Assembly: GCA_950097015.1 (NCBI GenBank)
Contig: CATNEN010000025.1
Location: forward strand, 4,193,001-4,257,000
Source of the DNA: Macrostomum hystrix
Taxonomy: Eukaryota; Platyhelminthes; Macrostomidae
Length of the DNA: 64,000 nucleotides
Direction: 5' to 3'
The position numbers were made by a program, and so were the translations under genes. Within the stretch, counting starts at the first letter, position 1; every line of letters starts with the position of its first letter. The notes under the pieces are model-generated. The model was not told the origin of the DNA. It made no database searches and was given only the letters and a program-made list of their open reading frames with translations. Positions 22,566 to 34,500 of this stretch are shown one piece after another.

Positions 22566-22832
22566 ATGCCTAGAAAGCAGACCGAACTAGTAATGAAACA
22601 TTTGAACAGGCAGTTAAAAAAAGCACTCGATCCCAATGTTGATTCACAGGTCAGTTGCAGGCAGAGGTAGCCAGGCTTCGCTGGAAGTGGGTGGATAGAA
22701 ATATGCAATTTAGTGAGCTGCCAGATAGACAATTACGTTTTTATCTAACAGGAGTCCTATCTTGAGTCTTTAGCAGGTATTTCAGCTAGAATCGTAGCCA
22801 GATCTCTAGCGAACGGTCTAAAAACGGTCTAA
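22566..22832 (+). CDS. Tentative small two-exon gene of unknown function
   Basis: ATG at 22566 (in-frame TAG just upstream), exon 1 22566-22649 ending CAG|GTCAGT, a 102-bp intron ending TATCTAACAG, exon 2 22752-22832 ending TAA. It would encode 54 residues starting MPRKQTELVMKHLNRQLKK, a basic amphipathic sequence. I do not recognise it. Support is the splice signals, phase match and lack of stops, all of which could be chance. The exon 2 segment CAGCTAGAATCGTAGC is the same motif that is amplified in the 12-bp array starting 50 bp downstream, so it may be the array's seed or simply its decayed edge. Confidence 0.25.
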
Positions 22833-22879
22833 GAAACATTCATGGTATCGCAGAAGCAATCGTAACATGGATTCAAGAG

Positions 22880-24240
22880 TCCCGGTAAGAATTACACCAG
22901 GTATCGCAGCTATAGTTACAGCTGAATTTCCAGTTAGAATCGCAGCTGATATTCCAGTTAGAATCGCAGTAGGAATCGTAGCAAAAGTTAAACCTGAAAT
23001 TCCAGTTAGAATCGCAGCAGGAATTCCAGTTAGAGTCGCAGCTGGAATTCCAGTTAAAATCGCAGTAGGAATCGTAGCAAAAGTTAAACCTGAAATTCCA
23101 GTTAGAGTCGCAGCAGGAATCGCAGCTGGAATTCCAGTTAAAATCGCAGCAAGAATCGCAGCAGGAATCGTAGCTAGAATTACAGCTGGAATTCCAGTTA
23201 AAATCGCAGCAAGAATCGTAGCTAGAATTACAGCTGGAATTACATTTAAAATCGCAGCAGGAATCGTAGCAGGAATCGTAGCTAGAATTACAGCTGGAAT
23301 TCCAGTTAAAATCGCAGCAGGAATCATAGCAGGAATCGTAGCTAGAATTACAACTGGAATTCCAGTTAAAATCGCAGCAAGAATCGTAGCTAGAATTACA
23401 GCTGGAATTACATTTAAAATCGCAGCAGGAATCGTAGCAGGAATCGTAGCTAGAATTACAGCTGGAATTCCAGTTAAAATCGCAGCAGGAATCGTAGCTA
23501 GAATTACAGCTGGAATTACATTTAAAATCGCAGCAGGAATCGTAGCAGGAATCGTAGCTAGAATTACAGCTGGAATTCCAGTTAAAATCGCAGCAAGAAT
23601 CGCAGCAGGAATCGCAGCATCAATCGCAGCAAGAATCGCAGCAAGAATCATAGCAGGAATTTTAGCTAGAATTCCAGCTGGAATTCTATTTAAAATCGCA
23701 GCAGGAATCGTAGCTAGAATTACAGCTGGAATACAATTTAAAATCGCAGCAGGAATCGTAGCTAGAATTACAGCTGGAATTCCAGTTAAAATCGCAGCAA
23801 GAATCGCAGCAGGAATCGTAGCAAAAGTTAAACCTGAAATTCCAGTTAGAATCGCAGCAGGAATCGCAGCTGGAATTCCAGTTAGAGTCGCAGCAGGAAT
23901 TCCAGTTAAAATCGCAGCAAGAATCGCAGCAGGAATCGTAGCTTGAATTACAACTGGAATTCCAGTTAAAATCGCAGCAAGAATCGAAGCAGGAATCGTA
24001 GCTAGAATTACAGCTGGAATTCCAGTAAGAATCATAGCAGGAATCGTAGCTAGAATTACAGCTGGAATTCCAGTTAAAATCGCAGCAAGAATCGAAGCAG
24101 GAATCGTAGCTAGAATTACAGCTGGAATTCCAGTAAGAATCGCAGCAGGAATCGTAGCTAGAATTACAGCTGGAATTCAAGTAAGAATCGCAGCAGGAAT
24201 CGTAGCTGTACGATTACAGCTGGAATTCCGGCTGTAATTA
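22880..24240 (+). repeat. 12-bp degenerate minisatellite
   Basis: More than 100 copies of a 12-bp unit of the form GAATYRCAGCWR (for example GAATCGCAGCAG, GAATTACAGCTG, GAATTCCAGTTA). The four-codon unit keeps frames open on both strands. Larger blocks of five or six units are repeated with variation. Confidence 0.95.
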
Positions 24241-24501
24241 CAGCTGGGCCACTCGCGAATCAGGCAGTCACCAAAGACACTGTGCAACGGAACGCTTAGA
24301 ATGACCATCGAACACTGGCTTATTTGTATGCAATTCGAAAATCTTCGGATCAAGACACGCATTATTAGAGGCCATGGCAAGCAGGTATAAGTTAAAAAGC
24401 CTCAAGTGGCACGTTTTTTGAAAAGTGGACACTCAGACGCACATTTCAACACTACCTTCACTTTGCTACGACTGATATAACTAAATCGCAGCAATTCTCA
24501 C
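24241..24501. other. Spacer or intron 3' of the last visible SSX2IP exon
   Basis: Moderately GC-rich with open frames on both strands. No sequence I could connect to the C-terminal part of SSX2IP was found here. Confidence 0.4.
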
Positions 24502-27500
24502 CTTAATCAACTGCTCCTGCCTCTGCATGATGTCCTCGTAGGAGCTCAGCCGCTCCTTGAGCTGCCGCACCTGTTCTATCATTAGCGGTGCGTTCTCGCT
24601 GTCAGACTCCGCCGTCGACCTACCCGATAGCGCGCCGGCGTTGGCTGCGCCGTTGCTGCCGAAGCCGCTGGCCGTCCGGGCAAGGCAAGATCGCAGCCTG
24701 TCGCAGGCGACCTTCAGCTGCCGATCCAGCCTGTCCTTCACCAGCTGGTAGGGCAGCTTCAACAGGCCGTCGTGCAGTTCCTCATCGGCCTCATCATCGC
24801 TCACTCGTTTGCCAACCTCGCCGCCGTCTGGCGCGATTGTCAGCGCATTCTCGTCCTGCTCCGCGGCAGCCGCCGTTGATTTCATTGAATTGGTTGTCAA
24901 TGACAACAGCTGCAACTCGCGCAGCTGGCGATGCACACGAAACAAAGAGTCGCGCAGCTCTTGATTCTCGGCGGCCAGCTCGGCTTGGCGAGACTCCAGC
25001 TGAGTCTGGGACGCGGAAAAAAAAATTAAATGCACCTTAGAACCAAATAAGTACAGTCTCCCTTGGCTACAGCTTAAGACTGGTCTCTCAATTAGCCTCA
25101 AGATTGGTCCTTCAACGAGCCTCAGGATTGGTCCTTCAATAAGCGAAATTACAGCTACGAATGGCCTTAAGATTTATCAATCAGGTACTAGATTGGTCCT
25201 TTAATCAGATACTAGATTGGTCCTTCAATCAGATACTAGATTGGTCCTTCAATCAGATACTAGATTGGTCCTTCAATCAGATACTAGATTGGTCCTTCAA
25301 TCAGATACTAGATTAGTCCTTCAATCAGATACTAGATTAGTCCTTTAATCAGAATACTAGATTGGTCCTTCAATCAGAATACTAGATTAGTCCTTCAATC
25401 AGAATACTAGATTGGTCCTTCAATCAGATACTAGATTGGTCCTTCAATCAGATACTAGATTGGTCCTTCAATCAGATACTAGATTGGTCCTTCAATCAGA
25501 ATACTAGATTAGTCCTTCAATCAGATACTAGATTAGTCCTTCAATCGGGTACTAGATTGGTCCTTAAATCAGGTACTAGATTGGTCCTTCAATCGGGTAC
25601 AAGATTGGTCCTTGAATTGAATTAGGCGCCAGATTTAGTATTGAGGCAGTGAATAATTAGGACACTTTTTCATTTTGAATTCCCGCCACTTTTTCTCACG
25701 CAGCACTCTTTGTTCGTTGTATGCGCACTCAAGCGGGACATGCACCCACCCCAATTTTGGTATATATATACAGAGAAGAATATGATGCGATCTTGGACCT
25801 TGTTACCCCTGTTGGACCTGCTTTACGTTCTATACGTTCTCAACGTTTTGCTCTACGAAATATAAGCGATTGCACTTCCTACCTCTTTCCCTGTTTCGAT
25901 ATTAAATAAACCGAGTTCTTTAGTTATTTTCCTAATAAGATAAAACAGTTAGATACCTTTGCCTTCCCAATCCTCTCCCAAAGATATCTCGTCGGCCTTC
26001 TTTACCCCGAATGCACCCTATTATATGATCCCTTTGAAATCCCAAATTTAAAGTCGTAAAATCCCATCTAAAAGTGCACCTGAAGTGTATCTGAAGTCCA
26101 CCTAAGGTTCCCTAAATACCCCCCTGAAGTCCTAAAACTCCGCCTTTATCCCCCTAATGAAACTGTACTAATTCCGGACCCCATAGAGGAAAGTAAGTGA
26201 GAGTGCGAAGGACGTTCACCAGGCAACTTAGATCCATCCTGATACGCCCCACGGACTGTGTGCCCCAGATCAGTGACCTTAGCCCTCGTGCCAGCAGCAG
26301 TAAATTCTGCTCCCATTGTTAGTAGCTAGTGTCTTGCCGCTCGGGCATTAGCGCTACCTTAGGTATAACACGAACAGCGTGAAAAATACCTATTCTCACC
26401 CTCATAACTTACGCTACCATTCCCCCAAATACTCAGCTCACCAATCCCAAATCCAACAAATAGAGAGAGAGCTGAGAGGTCTGCTACAGTATTTAAATGA
26501 AATGAATCAATAGACCTGATAGTTGCGCTGAAACCTTGGCATCTGTCCCTGATCGGACTGCACTAGCAGGCTGCTGTAGTGGGCTCGATCGTCGCTAGCC
26601 GTCAGTCGACTCAACGGGCCTACAGCAGCGGCAGCGGATGCGGAGCTGACCCGAGCCCAGGCTGCTCTGCGACCCTCCGGTCTGGGCAGCTGGTTGAGCA
26701 CCTCGATGCAGGAGAGCCGCAAGGGACCGACACTGGCCGACATACCAGCCTGGATGCGTTCGCGCAGCCGGTCGGCCTCCTTCGATAGTTTGCGGCGTTC
26801 GTGCCTGCGGAATGCAAGTAAAGGCGCTTCGATTTCGGAGTGGATTAGTGGAGCGCATATTCGAATGGAATATTGTTGCGTTTCTTAGAAATCATTTCGA
26901 ACTCTCTCAAACTGAGGCTCGTCATTCTGTTTCCTAGACTTCTGAGGGTGTTACAGAAGGGCTGCGGGCAATGGCACATCATTTGGTGTCAATAGACCGG
27001 CAGCCAGCGAGGAGACGACTCTGCCATTTCGCTGACTCCTGAAGACGCACGCACACAGATACCGTATCGTTGATGAGACGATTTCTCATCGTCAGTCAGT
27101 GTACACCAGGGGTCGGCAAACTCCGGCCCGCGGGCCAGATGCGGCCCTCGAAGCTCCCAAATCCGGCCCGTTGCCCCTTCTGACATCTACAGTGTCCTGT
27201 TTCATCTCTCTCGTGTCTCATCTCTCCTGTGTCTCATCTCTCCCGTGTCTTATCTCTCCTGTGTCTCATCTCTCCCGTGTCTCATCTCTCCTGTGTCTCA
27301 TCTCTCCCGTGTCTTATCTCTCCTGTGTCTCATCGCTCTCGTGTCTTATCTCTCCCATGTCTCATATTTATACAGTCAAGCGGCCCGCTGTCGTCTTTTA
27401 GGTTCTCTCTTTGGCCCGCCAGCAAATAAGTTTGCCTACCCCTGGTGTACACTTTCACTGTGCCCTGGAGGTTGGCCCTCAAGGGCGTAAATTACACGAC

Positions 27501-28877
27501 AGGCTTCCAAGCCTTCTCTGCGCGGAATCGAGCTCAGCAGGGACCTTGGTGCGAGAGGCAAAAGCGTTAGACCGCTCTGCCACTGACCCCCCAGGCCCGC
27601 TTATTTCAAAAGCAGTAAGGCTTCTTAGGTAACGTATGGTTCGATTCTGTTTCTCGGATATTTTTTAGACAGCTTTCTAGAGTTTTGCTGCTCTGATTTT
27701 TTGTCTGTTTTAGCTCGTAGATAAAAGTACAAACCCCTCCAGCATCCCTAAACTGTGTTTTTAGTCGGTTACTGAACAGCCAGGGATTGCAGAAAATCGA
27801 TAAATTGTGAAAGCAACCCACCTGTGCTGGGTGTCCCTCTGTTGAATCTGTTGGCTAAGCCGCTTGGCCTCCTCGCGAGCTTCCCTGAGCTGGTCCGTCA
27901 GTCGACGATTGCGATCGTCAAGACGACGCTCTCGTTCGCGCTGTCCAGCTGAATGTCCGGCCGCCTCCTTGGCCGCCTCCACTAGGCGGTGCTCGGCGCG
28001 GCGAGCGTCGCGCAGCTCGGATTCTAGCCTACGACCGCGATCTTCTAGGGCTTCGCGAGCGTCGCGCGACCGATGATAAAGCGTCACCAACTGCTGGCAG
28101 GCGGTGGCCAGGGCGATCACGTCTAGGTCGAGGCCGGCCCCTGCATGAGACTCCGTTGGAGTCAGCAGACTCGGTAGGCCTAGCACGGACAGCTCCTAAG
28201 GTGCACAGTGACAACTTGAACGTTTTAAATGTCTGTCCTGTGTTTCATCTGTCCTTCTCTGTCTCACCTGTCCTTCTCCTAGTCTCACCTGTCCATCTCT
28301 CAGTCTCACCTGTCCTCCTAGTCTCACTTGTCCATCTCCTAGTCTCACCTGCCTATCCCCTAGTGTCACCTGTCTTTCTTCTAGTCTCAGATCTATCTTT
28401 CTATTAGTCTCACCTGTCCATGTCTCAGTCTCACCTGTCCTTCTTTTAGTCTCACCTGTCCATCTCTCAGTCTCACATCTGTCCTTCTCTCAGTCTCACA
28501 TCTATCCTTCTCTCAGTCTCACATCTGTCCTTCTCTCAGTCTCACATCTGTCCATCTCCCAGTCTCACATCTGTCCTTCTCTCAGTCTCAACTGTTCTTC
28601 TCCTAGACTCACCTCTGTCCCTCTCTCAGTCTCCAAAATATGTCCTCAAAACTTCAGCTCGTAAACTTGGCTTTACCTGATCAAGATGACGCAGTGTAGG
28701 CTCAGTGCCCCGGCGCAGAGTAACTTTAAGCTGCTGCTGCTGCTGCTGTTGCTGAGGCTGCTGATAATGATGCTGGCGCAGAGTTGTCAGATCGAAGTGA
28801 TCCGACAAGCCTAATGGCGAAGTCGGAGTCAGGCTCGAGGACAGAGAGTACCGCCTAGCAGACATTGTGCGGCACAA
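24502..28877 (-). CDS. SSX2IP: SSX2IP/ADIP (afadin- and alpha-actinin-binding protein) homologue, 3' end missing
   Basis: Four minus-strand exons: 28877-28677, 28195-27822, 26804-26516 and 25005-24502, all GT-AG and phase-consistent, together about 456 residues. The first junction reads LRHLDQ|ELSVLGLPSLL, matching the SSX2IP segment LDQELVTFGFPSL. A long coiled coil follows (ARRAEHRLVEAAKEAAGHS ... LREAREEAKRLSQQI), then HERRKLSKEADRLRERI, CIEVLNQLPRPEGRRAAW (family: DVLNYVGRADGKRGAW), QAELAAENQELRD and YQLVKDRLDRQLK. The protein acts at adherens junctions, centrosomes and ciliary basal bodies. Human SSX2IP has about 614 residues; the last exon here ends in a donor (AAG|GTGAGA), so one or more 3' exons are missing and were not found further left. 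A polyQ run lies near residue 45. The alternative start is M5 at 28865. Confidence 0.8.
25085..25622 (+). repeat. 24-bp minisatellite in an SSX2IP intron
   Basis: About 22 copies of CTTCAATCAGATACTAGATT plus GGTC. It starts 80 bp beyond the exon at 24502-25005. Variants have an extra A (CAGAATAC) or A for G (TTAGTCC). Confidence 0.95.
25623..26515. other. SSX2IP intron, unannotated remainder
   Basis: Low-complexity, pyrimidine-leaning sequence with repeated CCTAA and CCCC words around 26030-26160. No exon or known element recognised. Confidence 0.5.
27107..27444 (+). mobile_element. Non-autonomous hAT element, copy 1 (338 bp)
   Basis: Ends are CAGGGGTCGGCAAACT on the left and, on the other strand, CAGGGGTAGGCAAACTTATT on the right. 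An exact 8-bp duplication GTGTACAC flanks it at 27099-27106 and 27445-27452. CAGGGG ends and 8-bp duplications are hAT features. No transposase is present. The middle (about 27190-27365) is a 16-bp minisatellite (TGTCTCATCTCTCCYG), also found in the second copy. Confidence 0.93.
27190..27368 (+). repeat. 16-bp minisatellite inside hAT copy 1
   Basis: About eleven copies of TGTCTCATCTCTCCCG with C/T and TTAT variants. Confidence 0.9.
28230..28640 (+). repeat. ~21-26-bp degenerate CT-rich minisatellite in SSX2IP intron 1
   Basis: Copies of TCTCAGTCTCACCTGTCCTT with variable spacing (TCTCCTAG or TCTCTCAG), about 18 in all. It lies between the first two SSX2IP exons. Confidence 0.88.
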
Positions 28878-29034
28878 TTACAATCACAACGGGTTTCCTT
28901 TACAACCCTAGGCGAGCTTTGGGCTGTCAGCTGTTCTACTAACCAGCTTGGCTTAGATGCTGAAGGGAAATTATAGTGGCGGTTATAAAAGTTAGGCGCA
29001 GGAGAATAACTCAAGAAATGTACTGAAGAATAGG
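28878..29034. other. SSX2IP 5' flank
   Basis: Presumed promoter and 5' untranslated region of SSX2IP on the minus strand. No specific element was recognised. Confidence 0.4.
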
Positions 29035-29665
29035 GGGTAGAAAGATACTGAAGAATAGGGGGTAGAAAGATACTGAAGAATATGGGGTAGAAATATACTG
29101 AAGAATAGGGGGTAGAAAGATACTGAAGAATAGGGGGTAGAAATATACTGAAGAATAGGGGGTAGAAAGATACTGAAGAATAGGGGGTAGAAAGATACTA
29201 AAGAATAGGGGGTAGAAAGATACTAAAGAATAGGGGGTAGAAAGATACTAAAGAATAGGGGGTAGAAAGATACTAAAGAATAGGGGGTAGAAAGATACTG
29301 AAGAATAGGGGGTAGAAAGATACTGAAGAATATGGGGTAGAAAGATACTGAAGAATATGGGGTAGAAAGATACTGAAGAATAGGGGGTAGAAAGATACTA
29401 AAGAATAGGGGGTAGAAAGATACTAAAGAATAGGGGGTAGAAAGATACTAAAGAATAGGGGGTAGAAAGATACTAAAGAATAGGGGGTAGAAAGATACTG
29501 AAGAATAGGGGGTAGAAAGATACTGAAGAATTGGGGGGTAGAAAGATACTAAAGAATAGGGGGTAGAAAGATACTAAAGAATAGGGGGTAGAAAGATACT
29601 AAAGAATAGGGGGTAGAAAGATACTGAAGAATAGGGGGTAGAAAGGTATTTCAAGGAGGTAGAAA
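29035..29665 (+). repeat. 25-bp minisatellite upstream of SSX2IP
   Basis: About 25 copies of TACTGAAGAATAGGGGGTAG plus AAAGA. TACTAAAG and TATGGGG variants alternate in blocks, and the last copies decay into AAAGGTACT-type words to about 29800. Confidence 0.95.
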
Positions 29666-30670
29666 GGTATTTTAAGGGGAGAAAGGCACTCAAAGGGAGT
29701 AGAGAAAGGTACTAAAGAAACGGTGCAGAAAGTTACTCAAACTGGATAAAAAGGCACTTTTTCAGAAGGGTCAGAAAGGTACTTTATTAGAAGGCGCCTA
29801 AATGTACTCTAACGGGGTCTAATCTAACAGCCTACAAGTCTGAAATATAAAATAAAGAAACGTTTCACAGGAGACAAATGTATTTACTGTCTAAATTTAC
29901 TCATAATCAATCAACCAATGCCAATAGAGAATTCATTTCGCAGGGAAGCATGCAATGCGTGGCCGAAATATCATTGGGTTAACGTGTGTCCATGTGTTCC
30001 TTTAGCTTATTTTTATCAACGTTCTATTACATTACAGGTAGCACATTAAAACAAATCAACATTCTACCGTCAGCCTATCGTGAAACCACATCTCTTGTAT
30101 CCGTTTTGTTTCAGTTGTATCACAGAAAAAAACGCAAAAAGTTTTACTACTACTTTTTATACTACTGAAAATGACGCACACAAGTAGTCTAGGCGTGCAC
30201 ACAGGGCGCAGCGACAAAAACAATAAAAAAAGTAGACCATGAACCCGCAAACTGGAATTTGTGCATCGCTAATCAACAATACTTTGTGCACGAAAAAAAA
30301 CATAACAATCACATGGGTCAACAAGCACAGGACATCAATAATAGTGGCTAAAGTAAGTAAAGTCAAGCAGAACGAGCACATAGCTCGTAGAGCATAAGAC
30401 ACAGAGCACTTTCGGGACACTCGACTACTGCAAGTAGCAATACCAGCACACAGAAACAAAAAATACAGCGGTTGTTTCACAGACAAATAGAAACGACTTT
30501 AAAGCGACAGATAAAAACAATCAAAGTGAAACAACATTGCTTCAGACTATATCGATAATAGGGTAGATAGGGCCTGTTAGCACGAAATATGTTAAAGCTA
30601 TTTACGCTCGTAATGAAAAAAATTGCAAGGAATTAAATAGTAGCAATTCAACGTTCACTTTAGTTCTTAA
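29666..30670. other. Intergenic
   Basis: Decayed edge of the 25-bp array to about 29800, then AT-rich sequence with A-runs. No gene supported; the small open frames lack family resemblance. Confidence 0.5.
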
Positions 30671-30671
30671 G

Positions 30672-31280
30672 TAATGAGCCACCAGTTTATCCCAATGGAC
30701 AGATACTAGTTTATCCCAATGCTCAGCCACCAGTTTATCCCAATGCTTAGGCACCAGTTTATCCCAATGCTCAGACACTAGTTTATCCCCATGCTCAGAC
30801 ACCAGTTTATCCCAACTATCCGACATCAGTTTATCCCAATAGACAAATACTAGTTTATCCCAATGCTCAGCCACCAGTTTATCCCAATGCTTAGGCACCA
30901 GTTTATCCCAATGCTCAGACACCAGTTTATCCCAACTATCCGACATCAGTTTATCCCAATGGACAGATACTAGTTTATCCCCATGCTCAGACACCAGTTT
31001 ATCCCAAATATTCGAAACCAGTTTATCCCAACTATTCGACATCAGTTTATCCCAATGGACAGATACTAGTTTATCCCCATGCTCAGACACCAGTTTATCC
31101 CAATGTCAGACACCAGTTTGTCCCAACTATTCGACACCAGTTTATCCCAACTATTCGACATCAGTTTATCCCAATGGACAGATACTAGTTTATCCCCATG
31201 CTCAGACACCAGTTTATCCCAATGTCAGACACCAGTTTATCCCAACTATTCGACATCAGTTTATCCCAATGCTCGGGAGG
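30672..31280 (+). repeat. 24-bp minisatellite
   Basis: About 25 copies of ACACCAGTTTATCCCAATGC plus TCAG. Variants alternate (CCCCATGCTCAG, CAACTATCCGAC, CAATGGACAGAT) in a repeating order, suggesting blocks of several units were copied together. Eight-codon unit; long minus-strand frame (WDKLVSEH) is spurious. Confidence 0.95.
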
Positions 31281-31573
31281 AGGGACGTGGAAGAAGTAGA
31301 TAATAGCAATAATAGAAAATAAGTAAATATAAACAGCGAAACAAAACAAAGCGAGAGTTCTGCGAATAAATAAATTATATAATCAACACCAAGTATATTG
31401 CGGCAGTTACTGATTTCAACAAATTAAATAAAATTTGGGTCCCAAGAAAACGAAAAGAGAAAAAATTCTGGCTAACGAATTCTGTGTCTGCCAGCAATGC
31501 GCGCAACAAACTATAAGCTGAGGGAATGGCACAGACTGTGTCATCCATTCATTGCCATGGAGACTGCCCCAAA

Positions 31574-34500
31574 TTAGGATGCCCGCTTTCCTTTGCCCTG
31601 CTGCTGCTGCTGACGCTGCTGCTCGATTGGCTCCCAGGCCTCAAAATCTGAGTCCTCCTCGGCCCATTTCTCCTCGTCTAGCTGCTCCTGCTGCTGCTGC
31701 TCGTCCGATGGCCGGGAGCCGCCAAGGCTCAGGTTCAACAGGTCGCCAGTTGGGCAGCCATCAGGATCCGAGGCTCTGGCTGCAGACGCATTCTGCGACT
31801 TTTTCTGCGAGCCTTGACCGCCGCCGCCGTTGCGACTAGGGCCTGGATTGTCCCAGCCGCTGTTGCCCCAATCGGCCCAGCCATCATCCTGCTGCTGCTG
31901 CTGCTGCGGCTGCTGCTGATATGACCCCTGGTAAGGCTGTTGCCTACCCGAGCCGAAATCGCTGCCATAGTCTGAGCCTCCTATGGCGCCATAGCCGCCG
32001 CAGGTGGCAAAGCCGCCACCTCCTCCGCCTCCGCCTCCGCCACCGGCAGCGGTGCCTTCGTGCGGATCGCCGTAGTCTCCGCGTGTGCCGGAGCCTTGCC
32101 AGTACTGCTCGATGCTCTTCCAGCCCTTGGTGCCGGCCAGACTGACCTGACAAGGCGGAGCGGAACCAGTTCTAGTTCACATTCAGCATATAGTGGAATG
32201 GGACCATTAGATGGGGGATCTGGTGTGATATGGGACTCTTATATTAGGGATCTAGTGTGATATGGGAGTCTTAGATTGAGGATATGGTGTGATATGGGAC
32301 TCGTAGATTAGGGATCTAGTTTGACATGGAACTCTTAGATTGGGGATCTGGTGTGATATGGGACTCTTAGATTGAGGATATGGTGTGATATGGGACTCTT
32401 AGATTGAGGATCTGGTGTGATATGGGACTCTTAGATTGGGGATCTGGTGTGATATGGGACTCTTAGATTGGGGATCTGGTGTGACATGGGACTCTTAGAT
32501 TGGGGATCTGGTGTGATATGGGACTCTTAGATTGGGGATCTGGAGTGATATGGGACCATTAGATTATGAATGCTGAATACTTGTATATTTGTATCAAGCT
32601 TTAGCCTGTGGCAAAATAAAAGCATTATTGTTTTAATCAGTTAGCGCTAATGAAACAGCAGTCTATTAATAAGAATCAGAGTTAATTATTAAAATTTAAA
32701 TAGTACATTTCAATGCAATGATCTGCCACCCAGAATTAATGAACCAAAGCATTCAGGTGAGCAGTTAAAAACCTCGAATGATCGGAGTCATAGGTGAGAA
32801 ATAGGTGAGGGACACACAAAAAACTGAATCATTAAACCGATGAATTTCAACTGTGATTTATAAACAGTTAAGAGACTGCTGTCTTCACTGACACGAAAAA
32901 TAACAAAAAATCTTACCTTAGTTGCCACATTTGACACACCACTGCCAACGCTGTTAAGCAGTGTGCCATCTTTCACCTGGCAATGATTTACGATTAATTA
33001 TGCAATAATTGTTCGCACAACAGTTAAGTAAGCGAGCTCAGAGGCAATGACACAGTGAGTAACACTTTATATAGGATTTAGTAGTTAACTAGATTTACTA
33101 TATATGACTAGTAATTAGTGTAGAGAGAAAGCAAAATAACTGACAAAGACAACACACAAAGTAATAAGTAAGCTAAATTACGTATCGTGCGCTAAATGTG
33201 TGAAGTGAAACAAAATAAAACGGTTATAAAATTGGTTCCAATTTGATCTATTTTAGGGCAAACCAAGGCAACTAAAGAAGTGAGGATGGGTGTCAGCGGA
33301 GGATCTGAAGAATCAGTGGATGGGGTAAAAGCAGAGGATCTGAAGAATCAGAGGATGGGTGTCAGCGGAGGATCTGAAGAATCAGTGGATGGGGTAAAAG
33401 CAGAGGATCTGAAGAATCAGAGGATGGGTGTCAGCGGAGGATCTGAAGAATCAGTGGATGGGGTAAAAGCAGAGGATCTGAAGAATCAGTGGATGGGTGT
33501 CAGCGGAGGATCTGAAGAATCAGAGGATGGGTGTCAGTGTATGATCTGAAGAATCAGTGGATGGGTGTCAGCGGAGGATCTGAAGAATCAGAGGATGGGT
33601 GTCAGCGGAGGATCTGAAGAATCAGTGGATGGGTGTCAGCGGAGGATCTGAAGAATCAGTGGATGGGTGTCAGCGGAGGATCTGAAGAATCAGTGGATGG
33701 GTGTCAGCGGAGGATCTGAAGAATCAGAGGATGGGTGTCAGCGGAGGATCTGAAGAATCAGAGGATGGGTGTCAGCGGAGGATCTGAAGAATCAGAGGAT
33801 GGGTGTCAGCGGAGGATCTGAAGAATCAGAGGATGGGGTAAAAGCGAAGGATCTGAAGAACTGAAGGATATATAAGTAAACCATAAAGCTTTTTTACGAG
33901 AAAACTAAATAGGCAAACAGAACAAACCTTCTCATTGACATTGGCGGACAACTCCTTAGTCTTGCGAGCCGCGGCGCTAGCTAACCTGGTGGCGCCGCTG
34001 CTGAACACGGACCAACCGGATTGCAGGCCCCGCAGTGTCTGTCCAGCGTAGCCGTCGCTGCCATCCTGGTAGCTGGGCGGATCCGGCGTATTGCCGAAGC
34101 CGGCGTAGCGGCCGCCCTGATTCGGCGGCACGTCGTCGCGTCTGGTGGCATTCTCTGCCTGCTTACGGCTGAAAAAGTCGTCCTTGCGGGTGCGCACGCC
34201 TTCGTCATTTAGCCAGGCCTCTAAATTGGCCGAGCCGGCGCCGCTTTGATAGCCGCCGCCCCCACCGCCACTTTGATAACCGCCTCCGCCATACTGTGAC
34301 CTTTGCTGCTGCTGCTGCTGCTGCAAGGTGCGTATAAGTTTTTTAAGCGTCTGTTTCTATTGGACACGCGCATCAGATGACTAGGAGTTCTACTCATTTT
34401 ATCTACTAACCCATTAGATGATTATCAAGTCCCAAAGACAATACCCACCCTAGATCCAGACTGCTGCTGCTGCGAAGCGGAAGCAGAAGAAGCAGCCGGT

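Larger units (their letters stand above)
26985..27605 (-). mobile_element. tRNA-derived SINE, family 1, copy 2, interrupted by a hAT element
   Basis: Read on the minus strand, the head GTGGCAGAGCGGTCTAACGC is a box A and GAGCTCGATTCC a near-intact box B, followed by the same body as the 6987-7250 copy. The body is split at its GTGTACAC motif by the hAT element at 27107-27444; the two halves join perfectly across the duplication. It lies in sense orientation within an SSX2IP intron. Confidence 0.85.

Noticed and set aside
22818-24180. 400-codon frames of IPAVILAT or GIVARITA repeats
   Set aside because: By-product of the 12-bp array; both strands are open equally and no start context or family match exists.
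30602-31090. 162-codon minus-strand WDKLVSEH repeat protein
   Set aside because: 24-bp array; no non-repeat coding sequence or conserved domain attached.
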